A stretch of DNA of 64,000 nucleotides, from the NCBI RefSeq assembly GCF_003020115.1, contig NZ_PYFX01000023.1, forward strand, positions 1 to 64,000, written 5' to 3'. How positions within the stretch are numbered: position 1 is the first letter of the stretch; every line of letters begins with the position of its first letter. The translations under genes and the position numbers were made by a program. Shown piece after piece: positions 1 through 7,515 of this stretch. A model generated the notes under the pieces. The model saw only the letters and a list, made by a program, of their open reading frames with translations, was not told the origin of the DNA and searched no databases. Source of the stretch: Bradyrhizobium sp. MOS002 (lineage in GTDB: Bacteria; Pseudomonadota; Alphaproteobacteria; Rhizobiales; Xanthobacteraceae).

Positions 1-139
1 CACTCACTCTCATCAACATGGGACATTCGTGGGCTGGATTGCAGAGGCGTACGCACAGACATCTCCCGCGTAAAGGTCGGCACAAAAGCTTGACTCGTTG
101 TTCTCTATTTGTTCTAGTGGAAAAAATCCCAGGTTGCCA

Positions 140-394
140 ATGCCCACACTCGAATATCTCCGCTCGGAAATCGAGCGCATGCGCTCGCAGGTAAGTCGCC
201 AGCGCAAGGAAATCCTACAGCTTAATCGGGCTGGGTTATCGACCGCCTCGGCTGAGACCTTGCTTCAAAGGATGCTGAGTAAGGTTGATGACCTGTGCGC
301 TGAGCGAGACCGGCAGGTGCAGGCGGCGAAGGAAAGCCCGACCTATGCGTCCGGCAAGCCGATAAGGGGCACTCCGGCGAACCGAAGGATGTGA
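140..394 (+). CDS. small coiled-coil hypothetical protein
   Basis: An 84-residue protein of unknown function. The N-terminal third (LRSEIERMRSQVSRQRKEI) is rich in charged residues with heptad-like spacing and probably forms a helix or short coiled coil; the C-terminus is basic and unstructured. The frame is open from 98, but the ATG at 140 starts the compact helical part and is preferred. Its stop overlaps the next start as TGATG, so the two genes are probably translated together. No catalytic motif is visible. Similar short helical orphans are common in rhizobial genomes (recollection, not searched). Confidence 0.5.
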   Translation: MPTLEYLRSEIERMRSQVSRQRKEILQLNRAGLSTASAETLLQRMLSKVDDLCAERDRQVQAAKESPTYASGKPIRGTPANRRM

Positions 395-666
395 TGGATA
401 ACCTTCGGCGGTTTCCGGCGCCGTGGGTGATGGTGGAGGAGGAGCAATGTTTCCGCGTGAAGGACGCAAACGGCTTCTCCGTCTGCTCTGTGCCCCACCG
501 AGAAGACCTTCACCGGCGCCCGTACCAGTACGCCGAGCAATTCCTAACCCGCGACGAGGCGAGAAGGATTGCAAAGGCAATCTCCCCGGCTGCCGGAGCT
601 TTTGAAGAGGCCCCAGTACTGAGAGCGTTCCTCCTGAAGAACGCTGTATCACACCGCGTTCGCTAA
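394..666 (+). CDS. small conserved hypothetical protein
   Basis: A 90-residue protein of unknown function that begins at an ATG overlapping the upstream stop codon, indicating translational coupling. The pattern RRFPAPWVMVEEEQCFRVKD followed by LTRDEARRIAKAI is what I know from a family of Bradyrhizobium orphans in which a short beta-rich part carrying a DANG motif precedes a helix containing the DEARRIA motif. That family has no assigned function. The last 20 residues are less typical and may reflect drift or a changed stop. Confidence 0.6.
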   Translation: MDNLRRFPAPWVMVEEEQCFRVKDANGFSVCSVPHREDLHRRPYQYAEQFLTRDEARRIAKAISPAAGAFEEAPVLRAFLLKNAVSHRVR

Positions 667-698
667 CCGTTCGGCGGCCGTTCTCTTTGACGTTGAAA

Positions 699-729
699 AT
701 ACAACCTGGAATCGCGACTGCGGTTGTAT
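699..729 (+). repeat. 8-bp inverted repeat
   Basis: ATACAACC (699-706) is perfectly complementary to GGTTGTAT (722-729) with a 15-nt spacer. It sits between a small gene and a strong terminator, so it may be an operator or the 5' hairpin of a short transcript. Confidence 0.4.
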
Positions 730-796
730 GAGAGAACGCGCGGGAACGCCGCGTGGGCTTCGCGGTTGGAGAGTCCTAGTAAGGTAGGTAGACTGC

Positions 797-835
797 CCCG
801 CCGTCGGCTCCCCCCCCACCGACGGCGGGCTTTTT
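797..835 (+). terminator. rho-independent terminator
   Basis: An 11-bp perfect GC-rich stem (797-807 with 819-829) with a C-rich loop is followed by CTTTTT. It lies about 130 nt after the small gene at 394-666 and ends only 13 nt before the GTG assigned to the ligase gene. It may therefore end the upstream operon, end a short RNA from 667-835, or attenuate the ligase transcript. Confidence 0.8.
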
Positions 836-848
836 GTGAGTTGCGTTA

Positions 849-1784
849 GTGGCAAAGCGTACCCGAGCATCGGCCAAGAAGCCGCGAGCTTCCATGCCGG
901 GCTTTATCAGCCCCCAGCTTGCGACCCTGAAGATGAAAGCTCCTTCGGGGGCTCAATGGATTCACGAAGTCAAATACGACGGCTACCGTATCCAGCTCCA
1001 CATCGACGGCAACAGCCGGAAGGCCTTCACCAGGAGCGGCCATAACTGGGTCGACCGGTTTTCGGTCATTGCGGGCGCCTTCGACATCGAAGGGCAAGCC
1101 ATTGTCGATGGTGAGGTGGTCGTCATCCACGAAGGCCGCACCAACTTCTCCGAACTTCAGGCAGACCTCGGCAGAGGCGACCAGGACCGCCTCATTTTCT
1201 TCGCCTTCGATCTCCTGTGGCGGGACGGCGTTGACCTCCGCAAACACGCCCAGCTTGCCCGCAAGGAGCTGCTGAAGCGGCTGATCGAAGAGAACGGGCT
1301 GGAAGCACCGATCTTCTACAGCGAGCACCATGAAGGCGACGGTCAGGCGTTGTTCGAGGCGGCGAGCAAGCTGAACTACGAGGGCATCGTGTCCAAGCGG
1401 GTAGATGCGCCGTACAGATCTGACCGGGTGGAAGCCTGGCAGAAGATCAAGACGGTGCAGCGCGAGAAATTCCCTGTTGTTGGTTTCGTCAAGGACCCCT
1501 CAGGCGTCGCCGCGCTCTACCTCGGCAAGCAGGAAGGGAAGGAGCTGCGCTATAGGGGCAAGGTCGGGACCGGCTGGAGCCGGACGAAATCGGCGGAGAT
1601 CCGCAAGGCTCTCGATACCGTCGTCAGCCCGAAGCAGAAGCTCACCAAGCCCGTCAAGAAACCGAAGGCGACGTGGGTCGAGCCGAAGTTCTACGCCGAC
1701 ATCGAATACCGTGACATCACCTCCGAAGGCCTGCTGAGAGCCAGCTCTTTCAAGGGGCTGAGCAAGGGAACGGGGCGTTCCTGA
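849..1784 (+). CDS. ATP-dependent DNA ligase, LigD ligase-domain type
   Basis: A 311-residue stand-alone ligase. The nucleotidyltransferase domain comes first: motif I EVKYDGYR places the adenylated lysine at residue 42, FFAFDLLW is motif III, YEGIVSKR motif IV and WQKIK motif V. An OB-fold domain follows (about residues 205-300, with YRGKVGTGW). This is the ligase module of bacterial non-homologous end joining LigD without the polymerase or phosphoesterase parts, so it would seal breaks together with Ku or a separate polymerase; no ku gene is in the window. The start is GTG with no clear ribosome binding site and a terminator just upstream, so initiation at the ATG at 894 is possible. A decayed ligD fragment lies at 23,751-24,100. 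Confidence 0.9.
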   Translation: MAKRTRASAKKPRASMPGFISPQLATLKMKAPSGAQWIHEVKYDGYRIQLHIDGNSRKAFTRSGHNWVDRFSVIAGAFDIEGQAIVDGEVVVIHEGRTNFSELQADLGRGDQDRLIFFAFDLLWRDGVDLRKHAQLARKELLKRLIEENGLEAPIFYSEHHEGDGQALFEAASKLNYEGIVSKRVDAPYRSDRVEAWQKIKTVQREKFPVVGFVKDPSGVAALYLGKQEGKELRYRGKVGTGWSRTKSAEIRKALDTVVSPKQKLTKPVKKPKATWVEPKFYADIEYRDITSEGLLRASSFKGLSKGTGRS

Positions 1785-1818
1785 CGGCGTTTTCTCCACC
1801 AGTGAGTGGAGTACCGGT

Positions 1819-2145
1819 ATGCCGGATCGCGTAACCCGAGCGGTAAAAGAAGCCCAGGCCATCCTGGCTCGCTATGTCGAGCCGGGCCCGAGGGACGCCG
1901 AAAACACGATCAATGACCTGCTGGCCGTTCTCGATCATGAGCGGCTTGTACAGGCGATGGAGGAGGAGATGAGCGACAGTCTCACCAAACGGGACCAGCG
2001 CGACCGTAGCAAGATCAACATGCATGAAGACTTCGAGGTCAAGTATTGGACCAAGGCGCTTGGTGTCTCGAAGGACGAGTTGCAAAAGGCCGTCGACAAG
2101 GTAGGCAATTCGGCCGCCGCCGTTCGCAAACAATTGGCGGTGTAA
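1819..2145 (+). CDS. DUF3606 protein with N-terminal extension
   Basis: A 108-residue frame. Residues 51-108 match the DUF3606 family (MSDSLTKRDQRDRSKINMH, then DFEVKYWTKALGVSKDEL and a helical end), small proteins of unknown function with a helix-turn-helix-like fold. Residues 1-50 (ending at LDHERLVQAM) resemble a separate kind of rhizobial orphan. The ATG at 1,969 has an excellent AGGAGGAG eight bases upstream, so a 58-residue DUF3606 protein is probably made from this internal start as well as, or instead of, the long form. Whether the in-frame fusion is natural or the result of a lost stop cannot be told here. Confidence 0.8.
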   Translation: MPDRVTRAVKEAQAILARYVEPGPRDAENTINDLLAVLDHERLVQAMEEEMSDSLTKRDQRDRSKINMHEDFEVKYWTKALGVSKDELQKAVDKVGNSAAAVRKQLAV

Positions 2146-2284
2146 CCGAGGCGCGCGGTATGCTTGCGATCTCTGGAGCAAGGCCCGCGCGCTTTTCATG
2201 GAACGCCCAGTCCCGACTGTCCATCTTGCCTCGGCTTCTGCTGAGCGGGGCAAGTCGTGTTGTGGGACAACCGCGATCGGACGA

Positions 2285-2515
2285 TACCAGAGGTCAGAAT
2301 ACCGATCCAGCGCGGTGAATTCCTGCCGCTCGATGTCGATGTCGAGCTGGTAGATCTCGGTTCTGAGGAAATGCAGCTCTGCGTCCAATTCCCCCTCGTC
2401 GAGGTCCAGGTACCAAGACTTCGCACGGCCGTCGGCACCGTCGCTCCAACGGTAGTTGCGGCGTTTCAGGGTGTCCTTCATCTGGAAGGGGAGACTGCAA
2501 TGCCCAGATTGTCAA
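2285..2515 (-). pseudogene. C-terminal fragment of a DnaQ-like 3'-5' exonuclease
   Basis: The reverse strand encodes KDTLKRRNYRWSDGADGR and ELHFLRTEIYQLDIDIE, which closely match the C-terminus of the intact exonuclease at 49,822-50,721 (KDSLKKRGYRWSDGTDGR, ELAFLRTEIYLHDVE). Just upstream IWALQSP is in another frame, so one base was gained or lost near the run of four G/C at about 2,487-2,490. The catalytic DEDDh part is missing and an ISL3 element begins 40 bp away. The frame runs on past the normal end, antisense to the DUF3606 gene. This is a fossil, not a working gene. Confidence 0.8.
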
Positions 2516-2584
2516 TCGGCGTTCGACTGGGACCCCCTGGCGGCATCCAAAAGGGGCTCTGACGCAAGTTTGGTGCAGCGCCGG

Positions 2585-4141
2585 CTATTCTGCACCGATT
2601 AGTCTGGCTTGAAGCAGATCGAGTTTGCCGCGACCGTACATTTGACGTCGAACGAGCTTGAGGCGCGTAATCTGACCTTCGGTCTGTCCGTTCGACCAAG
2701 GTGAAGTGATTGCCGCCCGTACCGCATCCTCATCCTTCGCGACGCCACTGGCGAACGAGGCGACAAGGCTGGCGCGAGCGCGCTCGATCCATGGGATGAA
2801 GCCCGCCTCGGTCTTGCGCCGGATCATCAGGTGGAATTCGGCGATGATCTCGCGTGCCTCGACCAGAGTTGGCACGCCAGCTTCGATCGCCGCGACCGTG
2901 ACGGTCTCCGCTTTCGTGAGCAGGTCCCGCCCGATGGTCACGAGGCGAGCGATTGTTCTGGCTGAAGGAATCCGCTGCAGGTTCTGTGCATCGGCCTTTT
3001 CGGCCTGTCGTCTGCGGGTCGCCCACTCGCTGACGACGCGGAGCGAGCCGCGGAAGCCGCGTGATGCTAGGCGGCGCCAGAGTTCAGCCCCGTTTCGACA
3101 ACCGGACACCCATTGATTATCGAGCCATGGCAAATGCAGATCCAACGAACTTTGCCGGGTCCGAAAAACATCGGTGCGTTCGCCGCGGATCACCTGCCGT
3201 ACCAGCTTCCTGCTATGGCCAGTCTGGCGCACGATCTGCTTGATGGGTAGGCCGCTCTTCGACAGAGCCAGGATGGCCGCATTGGTCTCCTCTCGGCGCA
3301 GGTAGCCTTCATACTGGAGGCGCTCGGCCGCTGTGAGCAGCGCGGGATCGATCGCGGTTGCACCGATGACGGTGCGAATCTGGCGCATCGATTTGCGGAC
3401 GGCGTCAAGAAAGGCCCGACTGGCGTTCTCCATCAGATGCCAGCGGTCGGCGACTTGCACCGCGTGTGGCAAGGCTTTGGCTGCCGCTTCGCCATATCCG
3501 CCGCCACGATCGCGGGCGACGATTGCGATCGTGGGATGCGCAGCGAGCCAGGCTCGGGCGGTCGCGGGCTCACGATCCGGCAGCAGGGTGACTACCCGGC
3601 GCCTTTCCAGGTTGCAGACGATGCTGGCGTATCGGTGATTGCGACGCCAGGCCCAGTCATCGATGCCGATAACCTTGAGCGGCTCAGCCGGCGGACGGTG
3701 ACGGCGTCGGACCACGCGCAGAAGCGTGTCCTTGCTCACCGGTAACATCAGCCGTTTTGCGAAGCCTGCCGCCGGTCGGCCGCCACGCGCCAGACCTAGG
3801 TGATGGACGATAGAGTCTAGCCTCGCCGTGCGTCGCGCTGATGGAGCCAATATCCCGTCGGAGAAACGCTCAGTGAAGATATGGCGCCCGCACAGGACGG
3901 CGTCGCAACGGAAGCGGCGGGCACTCACCGAGAGCTCTACGATCCGCCCCGAAAGCGGCAGATCAGTCACACGGCGCCGATAGCGGCTGTGGACACGGCG
4001 GGAAGCCGTTCCGCACGATGGACACACGCCGAAACTTCCGGACGCCCGGACCGTGATGACGGCCTTATCATCCTCGTAGCACGCACTCTCTACAACAAAC
4101 CCACGCGGCACCAGACTGGAGCGGTGGAGTGCTTGCTGCAT
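2585..4141 (-). CDS. ISL3 family transposase
   Basis: A 518-residue complete transposase. The N-terminus carries a zinc-binding CPSCG motif and a later Cys, followed by the DDE catalytic domain: the first Asp in VIGIDDWAWRR, the second in VARDRGGGYGEAA, and the Glu in SPWSNGQTEGQITRLKLV near the C-terminus, followed by QMYGRGKLDLL. A helix-turn-helix-like insert (LPIKQIVRQTGHSRKLVRQV) lies between the last two. Length and order are those of ISL3 members. It catalyses cut-and-paste transposition of its element. The gene is intact, but the split right terminal repeat suggests this copy can no longer move by itself. Confidence 0.95.
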   Translation of the reverse strand: MQQALHRSSLVPRGFVVESACYEDDKAVITVRASGSFGVCPSCGTASRRVHSRYRRRVTDLPLSGRIVELSVSARRFRCDAVLCGRHIFTERFSDGILAPSARRTARLDSIVHHLGLARGGRPAAGFAKRLMLPVSKDTLLRVVRRRHRPPAEPLKVIGIDDWAWRRNHRYASIVCNLERRRVVTLLPDREPATARAWLAAHPTIAIVARDRGGGYGEAAAKALPHAVQVADRWHLMENASRAFLDAVRKSMRQIRTVIGATAIDPALLTAAERLQYEGYLRREETNAAILALSKSGLPIKQIVRQTGHSRKLVRQVIRGERTDVFRTRQSSLDLHLPWLDNQWVSGCRNGAELWRRLASRGFRGSLRVVSEWATRRRQAEKADAQNLQRIPSARTIARLVTIGRDLLTKAETVTVAAIEAGVPTLVEAREIIAEFHLMIRRKTEAGFIPWIERARASLVASFASGVAKDEDAVRAAITSPWSNGQTEGQITRLKLVRRQMYGRGKLDLLQARLIGAE

Positions 4142-4281
4142 GGCGCTGATTCTCCTCCAATCAAAACGCCAGACATCCCTCGAACTGCATCAAAAGTGAT
4201 GGTGTGGAACGGCCTTCGAACCGGCATCAAAAGTGCCTAACGTGGTCGCGTAGAGAGGCGCCACAAAGGAGGGACCGTTCC

Positions 4282-5313
4282 ATGGAGAAAATTATCACAG
4301 TGGGTTTGGATTTGGCCAAGTCGATCTTTCAAGTTCACGGCACCGCCGAAAACGGGACAGTCTTGGTTCGTCGCACATTGCGGCGATCGCAGGTTCTACC
4401 CTTCTTTCGGAACCTTCCAGCTTGCTTGGTAGGTATGGAGGCCTGTGCGAGTGCCCATCACTGGGCGCGGGAGATAGCGGCGCTGGGCCACTCTGTCCGC
4501 ATGATGCCGCCAGCCTGCGTGAAGCCTTACGTCAAACGTAACAAGACCGACGTGGCGGATGCTGAAGCCATTTGTGAGGCGGTCACCCGCCCGACAATGC
4601 GGTTCGTACCGGTGAAGACTGCCGAACAACAAGCAGCCAACATGATTTTGCGAACGCGAGAGATGCTAATGAGGCAGCGCAGCCAGACTGCAAATGCTCT
4701 GCGGGCTCATATGGCCGAATTGGGCATTATCGCTGGCACAGGCATGGCAAGCATCGCAAAACTCTTGGTGCTTCTCCGGGACGAAAAAGACACAAGGATC
4801 CCCGGCGCCGCCCGCTTTGCCCTGATCCTATTTGCCGAACAGATTGAGCTGCTGACAACCCGCATAGAGAAGCTCGACAGAGAGATTTTGGTTGCCGTCA
4901 AAAAGGATCCCGATGCAAGGCGTCTGATGAGCATTCCGGGTGTCGGTCCTCTCATCGCCGCTACCGTTCGGACATCGGTTTTGGATGCTCGCAATTTTGC
5001 GACTGCACGAGATTTTGCGGCTTGGACCGGGCTCACACCGAGGGCACAGTCGAGCGGCGGAAAAGAAAGGCTCGGCGCGATATCAAAGCGTGGAAATCGG
5101 CAACTACGGACGCTCTTGATCGTTGGCGCGACCTCTATCATCAAGCTTGCTAAACGAGGCTTGAAAGTCCCACTCTGGATTCGGACCATGCTGCAAAGAC
5201 GGCCGGTCAAGGTCGTATCGGTCGCGCTCGCCAATAAGATTGCGCGCACGATCTGGGCCTTGCTGGTCAGAGGCGGCATCTATCAGGCGCCGGCCGCAAT
5301 GCTGAAATCCTAA
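4282..5313 (+). CDS. IS110 family (IS1111 group) DEDD transposase
   Basis: A 343-residue recombinase starting at the ATG at 4,282, preceded by AAAGGAGGGA. The RuvC-like DEDD domain has Asp10 in VGLDLAKS, Glu53 in VGMEACAS and Asp90/Asp93 in NKTDVADAEA. The C-terminal Tnp domain has the IPGVGPLIAAT helix-hairpin-helix and the catalytic serine region AQSSGGKERLG (Ser257/258). In this family the enzyme works with a structured noncoding RNA from the element that selects target and donor. All catalytic residues and both element ends are present, so it could be active. Confidence 0.95.
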   Translation: MEKIITVGLDLAKSIFQVHGTAENGTVLVRRTLRRSQVLPFFRNLPACLVGMEACASAHHWAREIAALGHSVRMMPPACVKPYVKRNKTDVADAEAICEAVTRPTMRFVPVKTAEQQAANMILRTREMLMRQRSQTANALRAHMAELGIIAGTGMASIAKLLVLLRDEKDTRIPGAARFALILFAEQIELLTTRIEKLDREILVAVKKDPDARRLMSIPGVGPLIAATVRTSVLDARNFATARDFAAWTGLTPRAQSSGGKERLGAISKRGNRQLRTLLIVGATSIIKLAKRGLKVPLWIRTMLQRRPVKVVSVALANKIARTIWALLVRGGIYQAPAAMLKS

Positions 5314-5563
5314 TCTCAAGAGCTCTCCGGCGGAAGAAGAACGCTGCCGAGGAGGCAAGGTGCAAATCTGGATGAACCCCGAATGACGTCATTCCCGGTA
5401 GCAATCAGACCGCCTGACTCACTGCGCTTCGAGCGCGAGAAATTGATTGGGCGATTGCTTCCGCGGATATCATCGTGGCCAGCGGCCAGGCGCCGCTTCA
5501 CAGGCCGAACATATGACCGCACCGTCATCCCTTGTTCTACCAGAAAAAAGATCTTGCAGCCCG
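5314..5563 (+). ncRNA. candidate bridge/seek RNA region of the IS1111-group element
   Basis: About 250 noncoding bases lie between the transposase stop and the right subterminal repeat. In the IS1111 group the guide RNA is known to come from this 3' noncoding part (established knowledge). The segment has no convincing reading frame and contains several self-complementary stretches, but I have not folded it and cannot give exact ends or loops. Confidence 0.5.
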
Positions 5564-5698
5564 GGCCGTTCCACATATGAGTCAGAGCCAATATTGCAAG
5601 CCGAATGACAGGAAAACTGGGGCGATGCCGCTTTGAAAGTGATGATTGCTCGATTGTACATTCGTCCGAATGCCGGCCGGCTGTCACTGGTGGCTCGG

Positions 5699-5719
5699 CC
5701 GGAAGCCTACCGGCTTCCG
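5699..5719. repeat. 8-bp hairpin downstream of the repressor gene
   Basis: CGGAAGCC (5,700-5,707) pairs with GGCTTCCG (5,712-5,719) around a TACC loop. It lies just after the 3' end of the reverse-strand repressor gene and has no T tract, so it may stabilise the mRNA end or be a rho-dependent stop. The DNA from 5,590 to 5,765 otherwise shows no gene. Confidence 0.35.
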
Positions 5720-5765
5720 TGCGCATCCTGCACGGCAAGTGAGCGACAGAAACGTACGACCGCAA

Positions 5766-6866
5766 TTAGCGAAGCGCAGAAACAACTCCGACGATTTGTC
5801 CGACAAACACCATGCCGTCTTGTCGACGTGCCGCCGCGGCTGCAAGTTGTTTTCCGTGATCGGTCTTAGCGTCTGCAATCACGAGGGTGTCGCCAGCTAT
5901 CGCTGCGTACACAGCCGAGAACACCTCCTGCACGGAAGTGTCAACGATAAGGCGGTCGCCTAGAGAGAGAGAAAATCCGTTTGTCTGTGCTCGATTCGGA
6001 ACGACGACCATGACGCAGCCCTTTGGCACCGCACGAAGAATCCCCTCAAGAAAGGCATGCGGCATGGACCAGCCAGGCAATAACGTCGGTCGTGTCGCCG
6101 TTCCGCTATCCGTAAGCAATTTCGCGAGGCCTGCGATCTCGAACTCCGGAATTTCGACGCCGCCGACCATGGACTGCGTTGAAAGCTCAGGTTGCGAGAC
6201 GTCCGTGCTTGTAAGCGGCGGCGGTTGATATGATGGCAACCGCGCCGCCGCATCGTCCTCGTCGAGATTGTGATAATTAAGGTACTGTCCGATCAGTTTT
6301 TCGATTTCCGCGGGATAGCCGCTTGGTAGCGATCCCTCGATCAACCAAACGGGCTCACACCCGAACGCCTTCGCGTACTTCCTGGCGGAGACGAGATCGA
6401 AGCCATCGACGCCGCGTTCATGGGCATTGACGGTCGAGCGATGAAGCTTCGCAGCGGCTCCTCCGGCCGCGGCAGAACGAAAACCGGCAAGTCTTCGGGC
6501 GAAGCGAAGTCGTCGGCCCCGGTCTATGTCTTCCGTTTCTGCCGGCTGACGCTGTGCCTCCAAACGCAATTCAAGTTCTTGCACCCGAAGAGGGTCAACC
6601 TCGATGAACTTGTCCCGGAACGGCGGAAATGCGCCGACAGTTCCGTCTCGAAGCCACTCTTCTGAAACCGAGAACGCCTGCGCGTAATGACGCAGCACAG
6701 TTTCGTTCATGCCTCGAGCGGCACCTTCGTGAGAGCGAAGTCGAGCCACACTCCAGCCGAAGCGTTGGGCGGCATCAACGGCGGTTGCGAAGCCGGCCGC
6801 CGTGCGCGCGGCTAAAAGCCGAGCAGCCTGACCCGCATCACCGGAATAGCGCCAAGTCTCCGACAT
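5766..6866 (-). CDS. phage-repressor-like regulator with two XRE HTH domains and an S24-like domain
   Basis: A 366-residue protein if started at MSETWRYSGD; the frame extends 18 residues further. It has two related HTH units: residues about 10-70 (RLRSHEGAARGMNETV, ending SVSEEWLRDG) and about 118-185 (STVNAHERGVDGF, ending GCEPVWLIEG). The C-terminus (about 265-360) looks like a LexA/CI S24 domain, with SLGDRLIVDTS at the position of the usual GDxVxVD strand. Where S24 peptidases have GDSM with the serine nucleophile, this protein has AQTN, so it may not self-cleave. It probably represses the divergent operon at 7,248-11,812. Two HTH units in one chain could bind an asymmetric operator. Confidence 0.8.
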   Translation of the reverse strand: MSETWRYSGDAGQAARLLAARTAAGFATAVDAAQRFGWSVARLRSHEGAARGMNETVLRHYAQAFSVSEEWLRDGTVGAFPPFRDKFIEVDPLRVQELELRLEAQRQPAETEDIDRGRRLRFARRLAGFRSAAAGGAAAKLHRSTVNAHERGVDGFDLVSARKYAKAFGCEPVWLIEGSLPSGYPAEIEKLIGQYLNYHNLDEDDAAARLPSYQPPPLTSTDVSQPELSTQSMVGGVEIPEFEIAGLAKLLTDSGTATRPTLLPGWSMPHAFLEGILRAVPKGCVMVVVPNRAQTNGFSLSLGDRLIVDTSVQEVFSAVYAAIAGDTLVIADAKTDHGKQLAAAAARRQDGMVFVGQIVGVVSALR

Positions 6867-7247
6867 ACGGTCGACCATCCTTGTAGGGTAGATTATCTGA
6901 TTCACGTGGTGGGCCGACACCCAAAAATTGAATATTCTTAGAAGGTTAGGCGATCGTTAACCTTGAGCGGAAGGTTCGATGGACACGCTCGGGATCGTCC
7001 CGTAGAAAGGTTCCGTAGGGTCGAACGCCGCCCTACGGCCTGGATCTCCGGATCTTGATGGGGTCGGTGAGCGCGCAGCCGGAAGCGGAAGTTCACCAAA
7101 AGGCCTCCACCACTGATCCTGAGGTTCCGCGCCTTCTCATCGTTGGGGGCGCAAGTCGACTGAGGTTTCTTTCGTTTAACCCCGCGACTTACTCTCGTAA
7201 GCCGCACGTACCGTAGAAAATGACGGTACAGAAAGGAGAAGACTCCA
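6867..7247. other. divergent promoter region between repressor and operon
   Basis: 380 bp without a convincing gene. The part nearest the repressor is AT-richer (around 6,890-6,960) and probably holds its promoter. AGAAAGGAGAAG at 7,229-7,240 is the ribosome binding site of the gene at 7,248. I found no perfect long operator palindrome. Confidence 0.5.
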
Positions 7248-7499
7248 ATGAGGTTCCGCAAGCAGGGCCAGCCCTTCAAGTCGGTGACCGCCCGGAACAC
7301 GGGCATCTCCCACTCCGACCAGGGGCGCTATCCGCTCCGCGGCGGAGACCCGTGGATGCGCACGCAGATCCGCGAAGCTCGCGAACGCGTTCGCCGCCCG
7401 GTGTCGCAGAAGTGGACCTGGCCGCCGGCGCAGCCGGATGTGTCCGAAGCGGGTCAGAGCGGCGTGGACACCGATCAGACGATGCCGAGCAACGGCTAG
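7248..7499 (+). CDS. hypothetical protein, first gene of the repressor-linked operon
   Basis: An 83-residue basic protein of unknown function with an excellent ribosome binding site (AAAGGAGAAG) seven bases upstream. The middle (WMRTQIREARERVRRP) is a charged helix and the C-terminus is acidic and probably disordered. It has no Cys and no recognisable domain. It is the first gene downstream of the divergent repressor promoter and is followed by a strong hairpin. Confidence 0.6.
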   Translation: MRFRKQGQPFKSVTARNTGISHSDQGRYPLRGGDPWMRTQIREARERVRRPVSQKWTWPPAQPDVSEAGQSGVDTDQTMPSNG

Positions 7500-7515
7500 T
7501 CGGCGCACCCGAACC

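Larger units (their letters stand above)
4200..5580 (+). mobile_element. IS110-family element, IS1111 group
   Basis: The element is bounded by a perfect 12-bp subterminal inverted repeat: TGTGGAACGGCC at 4,203-4,214 and GGCCGTTCCACA at 5,564-5,575. Short TGA triplets flank it (4,197-4,199 and 5,578-5,580), consistent with a shared core at both junctions rather than a classical target duplication. It carries one DEDD recombinase gene and about 250 bp of noncoding DNA on its 3' side. Subterminal repeats and a long 3' noncoding part are features of the IS1111 group. It sits precisely inside the right terminal repeat of an ISL3 element. Confidence 0.85.
2555..5589 (-). mobile_element. ISL3-family insertion sequence, interrupted by an IS110-family element
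   Basis: The left terminal inverted repeat is 2,555-2,578, beginning GGCTCTGACGCAAG. The right repeat is in two pieces, 4,185-4,199 and 5,581-5,589 (GTCAGAGCC). Joined, they give 24 bases of which 20 match the left repeat. The element therefore measured about 1.65 kb before the 1.38-kb IS110-family element entered its right repeat. The transposase gene at 2,585-4,141 is intact. I see no 8-bp target duplication (CCAAAAGG on the left, AATATTGC on the right), so a flank has probably been rearranged or deleted. Confidence 0.85.

Noticed and set aside
1750..2481. 243-residue reverse frame as one gene
   Set aside because: Only its first 65 residues resemble a protein (exonuclease tail); the rest is antisense to the DUF3606 gene.
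2547..5597. 8-bp target duplication around the ISL3 element
   Set aside because: CCAAAAGG on the left and AATATTGC on the right do not match.
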